Source of the DNA: an uncultured Arthrobacter sp.
Lineage (GTDB): Bacteria > Actinomycetota > Actinomycetes > Actinomycetales > Micrococcaceae
Reading direction: 5' to 3'
NCBI GenBank assembly: GCA_937873245.1
Contig: CALMVY010000370.1
Coordinates: 1 to 5,746 of the forward strand
Length of the DNA: 5,746 nucleotides
The notes beneath the pieces are model-generated. The model was given only the letters and a program-made list of their open reading frames with translations, ran no database searches and was not told the origin of the DNA. The translations under genes and the position numbers were made by a program. Numbering within the stretch: the first letter of the stretch is position 1; each line of letters starts with the position of its first letter. Below, piece by piece: positions 1 to 5,220 of this stretch.

Positions 1-478
1 GACCACCGCCGGCATCTTCGCCGGCGACAGCGCGGTGCGCTCCGTGAACCAGAGCATCCTGTCCGCCGCGTCCCTCCCCGTCGGCACGCCGCCGCGGTCG
101 CCGTCGGAAAGCGGCATCAGCATCACCAAGACCGGCACCATGGAATTTGACGAGAAGAAGTTCTCGGCAGCCCTCGCCGCGGACCCGGCAGGAACCGCCG
201 CCAAGGTCCAGGAGATCGCCACGCGTGTTGCCGCGGCCGCGACCACCGCCTCGGACAAGTATGACGGCACGCTCACCAAGAAAATCACCGGCCAGCAGTC
301 CGAAGTCCGTGACCTGGCCGACCGAATCAGCGACTGGGACACCCGGCTCGAATCCCGCAAGGCCACGCTGCAGCGCACCTACTCCGGTTTGGAAGTGGCC
401 CTCAGCAACATGCAGGCGCAGCAGTCCTGGCTCACCGCCCAGCTGGGCGGCCTTTCTTCAGGAAGTAACTCAGCATGA
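1..478 (+). CDS. fliD: Flagellar filament cap protein FliD, C-terminal part (5' end outside window)
   Basis: The reading frame is open from base 2 and ends at the TGA at 476-478, giving about 158 C-terminal residues; the start lies upstream of the window. FliD (HAP2) forms the cap at the filament tip, where it helps flagellin subunits fold and insert. The visible part matches the FliD C-terminal domain. It opens with GIFAGDSAVRSVNQSIL (compare the family's G-x-x-x-G-D-S-x-x-R), then GISITKTGTMEFDEKKF and AALAADP, which is the typical 'GI-T-x-G-x-L-x-FD-x-x-KF-x-AL-x-x-dP' block. A long helical segment follows (SDWDTRLESRKATLQRTYSGLE) and ends in the heptad-like stretch ALSNMQAQQSWLTAQL, the coiled-coil end found in FliD. 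The stop overlaps the fliS start (ATGA, 475-478), so the two are probably translationally coupled. FliS chaperones the filament proteins, which fits this pairing. Identification is from motif recognition and context. Confidence 0.93.
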   Translation, partial: TTAGIFAGDSAVRSVNQSILSAASLPVGTPPRSPSESGISITKTGTMEFDEKKFSAALAADPAGTAAKVQEIATRVAAAATTASDKYDGTLTKKITGQQSEVRDLADRISDWDTRLESRKATLQRTYSGLEVALSNMQAQQSWLTAQLGGLSSGSNSA

Positions 479-981
479 CCATGACCTCATTTGGCTACGG
501 CGGTGCCGCCCAGCGCAACCAATACCTGGCGGATTCCGTCCTCTCGGCTCCGCCAGCGCGCCTGCTCACCATGCTCTACGACCGGCTCCTGCTGGACCTG
601 GGCCGGGCGGAGGCCGCGCAGCAGACGGCCAACTGGCCGGTCGCTAATGAGAACCTGCTGCACGCCCAGGCCATCGTCACTGAACTGTCCGCCTCGCTCA
701 AGACGGACGCGTGGGACGGCGCCAGCGGTCTGCTGGGCGTGTACAACTACGTGTCCACCGCTTTGGTCAACGCGAACATCCAGCGGGATCCGGCGCTGAC
801 CCGCGAAGCCATCGAGCTCCTGGAACCCCTGCGTCAGGCCTGGCACGAGGCCGCCGCCGCGGTTCCGGCACCGGCCCCGGCAGGTGCCGCTGCATCCGCA
901 ACCGCCCCCACAGGCTTTGCCGCGGCGGGCGCCTGGAACACCCAGCCAGGAACAGGTGGCGGGAGCCTCGGCTTTGGGTAA
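475..981 (+). CDS. fliS: Flagellin export chaperone FliS with extended Ala/Pro/Gly tail
   Basis: FliS binds the C-terminal end of unpolymerised flagellin in the cytoplasm and keeps it export-competent. The 168-residue product has the FliS signature near its N-terminus: NQYLADSVLSAPPARLLTMLYDRLL (residues 15-39), matching the family pattern Y-x-x-x-x-V-x-x-a-x-P-x-x-L-L-x-M-L-Y-D. Helices follow with LLHAQAIVTELSASL (61-75) and LLGVYNYVSTALVNANIQRD (86-105), the usual 'i-x-x-L-x-x-x-L' and 'l-x-x-L-Y-x-y-x-x-x-x-L-x-x-A-N' pattern. The chaperone core ends near residue 128. Residues 129-168 are a low-complexity Ala/Pro/Gly tail, making the protein longer than the usual 125-140 residues. The ATG at 475 overlaps the fliD stop by four bases. 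A second in-frame ATG at 481 (third codon) is a possible alternative start. The 3' end overlaps the probable TTG start of the next gene. Confidence 0.94.
   Translation: MTMTSFGYGGAAQRNQYLADSVLSAPPARLLTMLYDRLLLDLGRAEAAQQTANWPVANENLLHAQAIVTELSASLKTDAWDGASGLLGVYNYVSTALVNANIQRDPALTREAIELLEPLRQAWHEAAAAVPAPAPAGAAASATAPTGFAAAGAWNTQPGTGGGSLGFG
961..965 (+). promoter_or_regulatory. Ribosome binding site supporting a TTG start at 974
   Basis: GGGAG lies inside the last codons of fliS, eight bases ahead of a TTG codon that is in frame with the downstream gene. Another purine-rich site, AGGTGG (954-959), is just upstream. The alternative GTG at 992 has no comparable Shine-Dalgarno sequence at normal distance (the bases before it read AACCAAACGGAC). 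This is the main reason for choosing TTG 974. Confidence 0.5.
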
Positions 982-1393
982 CCAAACGGACGTGGAGACC
1001 GGCTTCGGGGGAGCCGGCATCCTGCACTCCGAAGCAACCCTGACGACGCCCACGGACACAGTCGTGGCTGCGTGGAGTGCCATCCTGGACGTACTCGAGA
1101 TGGCTGTCGGCGCCGCCGAGCGCACCCTGAAGGATCCGCTCGGCCCGCTCTCCGCCGCACCCCAGTCCGGGGTGGAACCCCAGCCCGAAAAGCGCTGGCA
1201 GCCGCCGGTGCCTCCGGGACCGCTTCCGGCCGAAGCCCGGCGCCGCGCCCTCGCGCTCTCTGCGGCCCAGGAGCGCGTCGCCAAGAGACTCGAAGAAGCC
1301 CGGCTGGACGTCGCGAAGCAACTGCAGGCGGTGGCCTCCGTTCCCGGCGTCGGTGATCCTTCCGGTGCTGTTTACCTCGATGTGAACGGCTGA
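974..1393 (+). CDS. Small helical protein of unknown function in the FliT position (probable TTG start)
   Basis: From the TTG at 974 the product is 139 residues. The frame is open further upstream to an ATG at 884, but that start would overlap fliS by 98 bases and add only Pro/Arg-rich residues encoded opposite the fliS tail, so it is unlikely. GTG 992 (133 residues) is possible. The protein has no signal peptide or membrane segment. Predicted layout: variable N-terminus; amphipathic helix TVVAAWSAILDVLEMAVGAA (29-48); a Pro-rich linker containing RWQPP and GPLPAEARRRA (74-92); a second, charged helix up to about residue 120; and a C-terminal end AVYLDVNG. From memory, actinobacterial flagellar clusters often carry a similar small gene after fliS with a W-x-P...LGPLPA core, sometimes named FliT-like, but I cannot confirm homology to FliT. 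FliT of enterobacteria is a small helical chaperone for FliD. Location directly after fliD-fliS suggests, by inference, an export chaperone or regulator. Confidence 0.75.
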   Translation: MGNQTDVETGFGGAGILHSEATLTTPTDTVVAAWSAILDVLEMAVGAAERTLKDPLGPLSAAPQSGVEPQPEKRWQPPVPPGPLPAEARRRALALSAAQERVAKRLEEARLDVAKQLQAVASVPGVGDPSGAVYLDVNG

Positions 1394-1463
1394 CCGGCCG
1401 CGGCGTGACAGCCAGCAAACAACCCCGGCAAAAAACCTGCACAAAGACTTTCACATTTTCTGC

Positions 1464-1490
1464 TAACGCGCGGCTGACCAGTGCCGATAA
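1464..1490 (+). promoter_or_regulatory. Sigma-28 (FliA/WhiG-type) flagellar promoter for the flgB operon
   Basis: The sequence reads TAAC (1464-1467), exactly 15 bases, then GCCGATAA (1483-1490). The established consensus for flagellar sigma-28 and for the related Streptomyces sigma WhiG is TAAA-N15-GCCGATAA, so 11 of 12 conserved bases match with perfect spacing and a complete -10 octamer. Transcription would begin near 1496-1498, leaving an untranslated leader of about 65 bases before the GTG at 1562. It is on the correct strand and in the only intergenic gap, directly ahead of a flagellar operon. This also excludes the in-frame GTG at 1481 as the flgB start, because that codon lies across the promoter's -10 region. 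Use by a FliA homologue encoded elsewhere in this genome is inferred. Confidence 0.8.
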
Positions 1491-1496
1491 CCACTG
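1479..1496. repeat. Short inverted repeat CAGTG-N8-CACTG spanning the -10 element
   Basis: CAGTG (1479-1483) and its exact complement CACTG (1492-1496) flank an 8-base centre (CCGATAAC) that includes most of the promoter -10 octamer. A dimeric repressor or activator could bind here, but a 5-base arm is short and may be chance. Confidence 0.3.
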
Positions 1497-1502
1497 ATAG
1501 AG

Positions 1503-1533
1503 CACGGATCGCTCGTTTAACGGCCACGGATCG
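1503..1533 (+). repeat. Direct repeat CACGGATCG in the flgB leader, 22-base period
   Basis: CACGGATCG occurs at 1503-1511 and again at 1525-1533, with starts 22 bases apart, about two turns of B-DNA. The second copy sits within GGCC-N7-GGCC (1522-1536), which could form a small 4-base-pair stem in the transcript. Both copies are downstream of the predicted transcription start, so roles as paired protein sites or as an RNA element are both possible. No known regulator motif is recognised. Confidence 0.35.
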
Positions 1534-1550
1534 GCCACCCCACCATCCCA

Positions 1551-1557
1551 GGCAGGA
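1551..1557 (+). promoter_or_regulatory. Ribosome binding site of flgB (GGCAGGA) deciding the GTG start
   Basis: GGCAGGA ends four bases before the GTG at 1562. The spacing is somewhat tight, but it is the only purine-rich site near the position where FlgB homology begins. The next in-frame GTG (1574) would be 16 bases away from it. Confidence 0.5.
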
Positions 1558-1561
1558 CTCT

Positions 1562-1903
1562 GTGCTCGAATCCGTGACTTCCGCCGCCTTGGCCAGCGCC
1601 ATGGACGGCCTGGCGCTGCGCCAGCGCGCCATCGCGAACAACATCGCGAACGTCAACACGCCGAACTACCACGCGAAGCGCGTCAGCTTCGAGGCAGCCC
1701 TCGCGGACTCCGTGCGGTCCGGTGACGGCAGCGTCGGCGCCACCACCGGCACGTCGCTTGAGCCCACCCAGTTGAACGGCAACAACGTCAACCTGGACAC
1801 CGAGACCCTGTCCAACATCGACACCGTGCTGCGCTTCCAGTTCGCCGCCCGCGCCATCGGCGGGGAACTCAATGCAGTGCGCGCCGCCATGAGGACCAAC
1901 TAA
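1562..1903 (+). CDS. flgB: Flagellar proximal rod protein FlgB (GTG start)
   Basis: FlgB is the most proximal rod subunit, attached to FliE and the MS ring, and is exported by the flagellar type III system without a cleaved signal. From GTG 1562 the product has 113 residues, at the short end of the usual FlgB range. Its N-terminal helix SAALASAMDGLALRQRAIAN (7-26) leads into the diagnostic rod motif NNIANVNTPNY (26-36). The block NGNNVNLDTETL (72-83) matches the FlgB 'dGNNVdld-E' signature, and the C-terminal helix LRFQFAARAIGGELNAVRAAM closes the coiled coil typical of axial proteins. The frame is open upstream to a GTG at 1481, but the extra residues (PPHHPRQDS and similar) are unlike FlgB and that codon overlaps the promoter. 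It is the first gene of the rod/MS-ring/switch operon. Its TAA overlaps the flgC ATG by one base (TAATG). Confidence 0.93.
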   Translation: MLESVTSAALASAMDGLALRQRAIANNIANVNTPNYHAKRVSFEAALADSVRSGDGSVGATTGTSLEPTQLNGNNVNLDTETLSNIDTVLRFQFAARAIGGELNAVRAAMRTN

Positions 1904-2295
1904 TGACTTTTGACGCAATCGGCATCGCCGGCTCGGCCCTGACCGTCCACCGCAAATGGCTCGACGCCGTCTCGGACAACCTCGCCAACATGAACAACGC
2001 CTCCCGCACCAACGGTCCGGCATTCCAGGCCAAGTACGTCGAAGCCGCCGAAGGCGCCGAGGGCTCCGGCGTCTACGTCAAGAGCACCCAGCTCGGCAAC
2101 GGCGAAGGCCGGATCGTCTACCAGCCGGACCACCCCTTGGCCGACGCCGACGGCAACGTGAAGTACCCGGACATCGACATGGCCGAACAGATGGGCGCCC
2201 TCATCATCGCCCAGCGCGGCTACCAGGCAAACGCGCAGGTTGTGGACCGCGCCCGCGAAAGCTACCTCGCCGCCCTTGAGATTGGAAGATCCTGA
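1903..2295 (+). CDS. flgC: Flagellar proximal rod protein FlgC
   Basis: FlgC is a proximal rod subunit that polymerises beyond FlgB. The 130-residue length is normal for the family. The N-terminal motif is VSDNLANMNNASRTNG (23-38), the FlgC version of the axial-protein 'DNiAN-NT' signature. The middle has VYQPDHPLADADGNVKYPDID (72-92), matching the very characteristic FlgC 'y-P-HP-AD-dGyV-yPNv' block, with aspartate where many homologues have asparagine. The C-terminus QRGYQANAQVVDRARESYLAAL (104-125) is the conserved axial helix with YQAN. The ATG at 1903 is preceded by GAGGA (1891-1895) seven bases away and shares one base with the flgB stop. The stop TGA overlaps the fliE ATG by one base. 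Confidence 0.96.
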   Translation: MTFDAIGIAGSALTVHRKWLDAVSDNLANMNNASRTNGPAFQAKYVEAAEGAEGSGVYVKSTQLGNGEGRIVYQPDHPLADADGNVKYPDIDMAEQMGALIIAQRGYQANAQVVDRARESYLAALEIGRS

Positions 2296-2600
2296 TGCCC
2301 GTTTCCCCGATCGCTCCCGTCCAGGGCGTCATGCCCACCGACTACATTTCCGGTGCGGGTGCCGCCACCGGCACTGACGGTTCCGCCTTCGGCGCGTCCC
2401 TCACCGGCGCGGTGGACAACCTCCAGCAGCTGCAGTCGACGTCGAAAGAGCTTGCCGTCTCCGCCGTCACCGGCAACCTGGACGACATCCACAACGCCAC
2501 CCTTGCCGCCAGCCGCGCCCAGATCACCCTCGAGCTCGTAGCCACCATGCGCAACAAGGGCGTTGACGCGTTCAACGAGATCATGAGGATGCAGGCCTGA
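2295..2600 (+). CDS. fliE: Flagellar hook-basal body protein FliE
   Basis: FliE joins the MS ring (FliF) to the proximal rod (FlgB) and is the first substrate exported during rod assembly. The product has 101 residues, normal for the family. The first 35 or so residues are variable and Gly/Ala-rich. The rest shows the FliE pattern: FGASLTGAVDNLQQLQ (32-47), then DIHNATLAASRAQITLEL (64-81), and the C-terminal signature MRNKGVDAFNEIMRMQ (85-100), matching the family's 'vRnk-v-AY-EiM-MqV'. The ATG at 2295 overlaps the flgC stop (TGATG) and has GGAAG (2284-2288) six bases upstream. A later ATG at 2331 would still keep the conserved part, but has less support. The order flgB-flgC-fliE is conserved across many flagellated bacteria. 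Confidence 0.95.
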   Translation: MPVSPIAPVQGVMPTDYISGAGAATGTDGSAFGASLTGAVDNLQQLQSTSKELAVSAVTGNLDDIHNATLAASRAQITLELVATMRNKGVDAFNEIMRMQA

Positions 2601-4207
2601 TGCCTCCGCAGATTACGGTCTTCTTCCAGCGCTTCGGTGCAGGCCTCAAAGGTTTCACCGCCGGTCAGCGCACGCTCGCCGTGATCGGCGCCGCCCTGCT
2701 GGTGGTCGGCATCATTGCCCTCTCGGCCTGGCTGTCCAAGCCCGCCCTGACGCCGCTGTTTTCCGGCCTCAAGGACACCGACGCCAATGGCATCGTGGAG
2801 CAGTTGCGCGCGGATAACGTGCCGTATGAGCTCAGCGACGGCGGCTCCACCATCCTCGTCCCGCAGGACAGGGTCTACGACGAGCGCCTCAAGGCCGCTG
2901 CCGCGGGGCTCCCCACGGCGGCTGCCACCGGCTATTCCCTGCTGGACAAGATGGGTGTCACCTCCTCCGAGTTCCAGCAGTCCGTGACCTACAAGCGGGC
3001 CCTCGAAGGGGAACTCGCGAGCACGATCTCCGCCATGGACGGAGTGAAGACCGCCGCCGTCCGCCTCGCGATTCCGGAAAAGACCGTCTTTGTTTCCAAG
3101 ACCCCGGACACCACCGCCTCCGTCTTTGTGGAGACCACGCCCGGCTCCGCGCTCTCCGGCGACAAGGTCCAGGCGATCGTCCATCTGACCTCGGCGGCCA
3201 TTGAGAATCTCAAGCCGGCCAACGTCTCGGTGGTCGACTCGCAGGGCAACGTCCTGTCCGCCGTCGGCGCCGGCGCGGCAGGTTCGGCGTCCAAGCAGGC
3301 CACCGATTACCAGCAGCGCACCTCCGACGCCGTCAAGGCCGTGATGGACCGCGTGGTGGGTCCCGGCAATTCCACCGTGGCCGTGGCAGCGGATGTCACG
3401 GGCGAATCCGCCCAGCAGAAGAGCGAGACCTTCACCAACGCCGAGGGAGCGCTTCCGCTCAGCGAGTCCTCCAAGACCGAGACGTACACCGGCACCGGGG
3501 GAGGCGGCGCGGGCGTCCTCGGCCCGGACAACATTGCGGTTCCCGGCGGCGCCAGCGGCAACGGCAGCTTCGATTCGTCCACCGAAACCAAGAACAACGC
3601 CGTCAACAAGATCACCGAGGACCGGGTGATCCCGGCAGGGGCCGTCAGGCGGCAGACCATTTCCGTGGCCGTCGACCAGGCCTCCGCCGGCGGACTCAAC
3701 CTCGCTTCGCTGACCGCACTCGTCACCGCGGCCGCAGGGGTCGACGCCGACCGCGGCGACGTCGTGACCGTCGAAGTAGTGCCGTTCAGCACCGCCGCCG
3801 CGGACCAGGCAGCCGCGTCCCTCGAAGCGGCCAAAGCCGACCTTGAAGCCCAGAAGCAGTCAGCGTTCTTCAGCACCCTCATCACGGCCGGCAGCATCCT
3901 GCTGGGACTGCTGATCCTGGCCCTCGTCATCGCCATCGTCCTGCGCCGCCGGCAGAAGCGCGAACCGGTGGATCTCGGCGAACGCCTCGATCTGGAGATG
4001 ATTCCGGTGATGCCAACCGTCACGGCGCTGCCTCCGGCACCCGAGACGTCGGCCATCCCGATCACCGCACTGCCGCCGATGGTGCCGCCGCCTGCCCAGG
4101 TGGAGGCTGAGCGCCGCCGCTTCGAGATCGACAACATGGTCGCCTCGAACCCGGAGAAAGCGGCCGACTACCTGCGCGGCCTCATGGATGACAGGCAGCC
4201 GGTATGA
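2600..4207 (+). CDS. fliF: Flagellar MS-ring protein FliF
   Basis: FliF forms the MS ring in the cytoplasmic membrane, the base on which the rod, export gate and switch complex are built. The 535-residue product has the complete architecture: a short cytoplasmic N-terminus, membrane segment 1 (about 25-45, LAVIGAALLVVGIIALSAWL), ring-building domains between about 50 and 400, and membrane segment 2 (about 424-448, followed by the positive stop RRRQKR at 449-454). Family motifs include LTPLFSGL (50-57), the YSLLDK and FQQSVTYKRALEGEL blocks (112-139), VRLAIPEK (154-161), SVFVETTPG (174-182), and DRVIPAGAVRRQTISVAVD (341-359). A Gly-rich loop (298-323) marks the variable insertion in the third ring domain. 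The last residues (EIDNMVASNPEKAADYLRGL, 509-528) are the FliG-binding tail. Start ATG 2600 overlaps the fliE stop (TGATG); the end overlaps fliG by four bases (ATGA), fitting the need for matched FliF and FliG amounts. Confidence 0.97.
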   Translation: MPPQITVFFQRFGAGLKGFTAGQRTLAVIGAALLVVGIIALSAWLSKPALTPLFSGLKDTDANGIVEQLRADNVPYELSDGGSTILVPQDRVYDERLKAAAAGLPTAAATGYSLLDKMGVTSSEFQQSVTYKRALEGELASTISAMDGVKTAAVRLAIPEKTVFVSKTPDTTASVFVETTPGSALSGDKVQAIVHLTSAAIENLKPANVSVVDSQGNVLSAVGAGAAGSASKQATDYQQRTSDAVKAVMDRVVGPGNSTVAVAADVTGESAQQKSETFTNAEGALPLSESSKTETYTGTGGGGAGVLGPDNIAVPGGASGNGSFDSSTETKNNAVNKITEDRVIPAGAVRRQTISVAVDQASAGGLNLASLTALVTAAAGVDADRGDVVTVEVVPFSTAAADQAAASLEAAKADLEAQKQSAFFSTLITAGSILLGLLILALVIAIVLRRRQKREPVDLGERLDLEMIPVMPTVTALPPAPETSAIPITALPPMVPPPAQVEAERRRFEIDNMVASNPEKAADYLRGLMDDRQPV

Positions 4208-5220
4208 AACTAGCCGATTCGACCCTCACCGGCACCCAGCGTGCCGCCGTCGTCCTCATGCAGATGAGCCCGGCCAACGCCGCCAAGGTGATGGCCCAGT
4301 TCAACGACGCCGAGGCCGAGGACATCGCGGCGGAAATCGTCCGGCTCCGCAAGGTGGATCCCGACGTCGCCGAACAGATCATGAAGGACTTCCACGAAGC
4401 AGCGATGTCCAGCCCGCGGCAGGCCCGCGGCGGCCGCGAGCTGGCCGAAGGCCTCCTGGAGGCGTCCTTCGGCTCGGAAAAGGCCGCCGGCCTGCTTAAC
4501 CGGCTCACCGTCAACATGGCCGGCAAGTCCTTCGAGTTCCTCGAAGACATCGAACCCGTCCAGATCCTTGCCCTGATCGACGGCGAGCTGCCGCAGACCA
4601 TCGCCCTGGTCCTGGCGCACCTGAGCCCGCGCAAGGCCTCCGCCGTGATGTCCGGGCTGCCCGGCTCGCTGCGCGCCGACGTCGCCCTGAGCATCGCGAC
4701 CATGGGTTCCGGTGCGCCCGAGGCCATCGGGATTGTGGCCGATACCCTCAAGCTGCGTGGCGGTGCCGCGGTCTCGCAGCAGGCGTCCAAGGTGGTGGGC
4801 GGCATCCAGCCGCTGCTGGAAATCATCAACCGGACCGACGCCGGCACGGAACGTTCCGTGCTGGACGGCCTGGACCTGCTGGATCCTGACCTCGCAGTGG
4901 AGATCCGCGCCCAGATGGTCACCTTCGACGACATCGTGAAACTGGAACGCCGCGACGTGCAGCTGGTCCTCCGCGGCCTCGACGCGTCGGTGCTGGCCGT
5001 GGCCATGAAGGGCGCCTCGGAGCCCGTCCTGGAGACCATCACCACCAACGTTTCCGGCCGCAACCTGGAAATCCTGGAATCCGAGATCGCCGCGCTGGGG
5101 CCGCTGCGCGCCTCCCAGATCGAAGAAGCCCGTGCCGCCGTGGTCCGGTCCATCCGCGAACTCGAGGCCGAAGGCCAGATCACGATCCAGCGCGGGGACG
5201 AAGAAGACTATGTCTACTGA
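4204..5220 (+). CDS. fliG: Flagellar motor switch protein FliG
   Basis: FliG sits on the cytoplasmic face of the MS ring, contacts the stator and sets rotation direction. At 338 residues it is full length. The N-terminal FliF-binding domain (about 8-100) begins LTGTQRAAVVLMQM and contains EDIAAEIVRLRKVD. The middle domain contains ELPQTIALVLAHLSPRKA (128-145), where most FliG proteins have EHPQ, part of the FliM contact; here His is Leu129. A GG hinge is at 199-200. The MFVF-type region reads AQMVTFDDIVKLERRDVQ (236-253). The C-terminal torque helix runs from MKGASEP (268-274) through SGRNLEILESEIAALGPLR (284-302). Aligned by eye to E. coli K264, R281, D288, D289 and R297, the residues are K269, R286, S293, E294 and R302, so one acidic position is not conserved. 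ATG 4204 overlaps fliF; the last 11 bases overlap fliH. Confidence 0.97.
   Translation: MKLADSTLTGTQRAAVVLMQMSPANAAKVMAQFNDAEAEDIAAEIVRLRKVDPDVAEQIMKDFHEAAMSSPRQARGGRELAEGLLEASFGSEKAAGLLNRLTVNMAGKSFEFLEDIEPVQILALIDGELPQTIALVLAHLSPRKASAVMSGLPGSLRADVALSIATMGSGAPEAIGIVADTLKLRGGAAVSQQASKVVGGIQPLLEIINRTDAGTERSVLDGLDLLDPDLAVEIRAQMVTFDDIVKLERRDVQLVLRGLDASVLAVAMKGASEPVLETITTNVSGRNLEILESEIAALGPLRASQIEEARAAVVRSIRELEAEGQITIQRGDEEDYVY

Larger units (their letters stand above)
1394..1561 (+). other. Intergenic region between the fliD-fliS block and the flgB operon
   Basis: This 168-base stretch is the only non-coding gap in the window, and part of it is markedly richer in A/T (roughly 1425-1470) than the surrounding genes. 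It contains a sigma-28-type promoter (1464-1490), a short inverted repeat around the -10, and a direct repeat in the predicted leader. Just after the upstream stop codon there is a weak stem possibility (GGCTG 1388-1392 with CAGCC 1409-1413, 16-base loop). It has no T-run behind it, so I do not call it a terminator; readthrough from fliS into flgB is possible. I see no convincing open reading frame on either strand beyond 5' extensions and shadows of the neighbours. Confidence 0.7.

Noticed and set aside
61..120. Possible compensated frameshift in fliD at the segment reading SLPVGTPPRSPSESG
   Set aside because: The segment corresponds to a naturally variable loop before the conserved GISITKTGT; the conserved motifs on both sides are in one frame and no better reading exists in the other frames.
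884..973. ATG at 884 as the start of the gene after fliS
   Set aside because: It would overlap fliS by 98 bases and add about 30 Pro/Arg-rich residues read from the low-complexity fliS tail. TTG 974 with GGGAG eight bases upstream is better placed.
487..1284. A 265-codon open frame on the - strand opposite fliS and the small gene
   Set aside because: It spans two genes on the + strand, is rich in Arg, Gly, Ser and Cys without domain-like structure, and lies opposite a well-supported FliS. It is a high-GC shadow.
1388..1413. Possible intrinsic terminator after the small gene
   Set aside because: GGCTG/CAGCC makes only a five-base stem with a 16-base loop, begins inside the coding end and is not followed by a T-run.
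1481..1561. GTG at 1481 as the start of flgB
   Set aside because: The codon overlaps the sigma-28 -10 element and lies upstream of the predicted transcription start, and the extra 27 residues do not resemble FlgB.
4738..4745. GCCGATAC inside fliG as another sigma-28 -10 element
   Set aside because: No TAAA-like sequence lies 15 bases upstream and the octamer is imperfect; it encodes the conserved-looking ADT of FliG.
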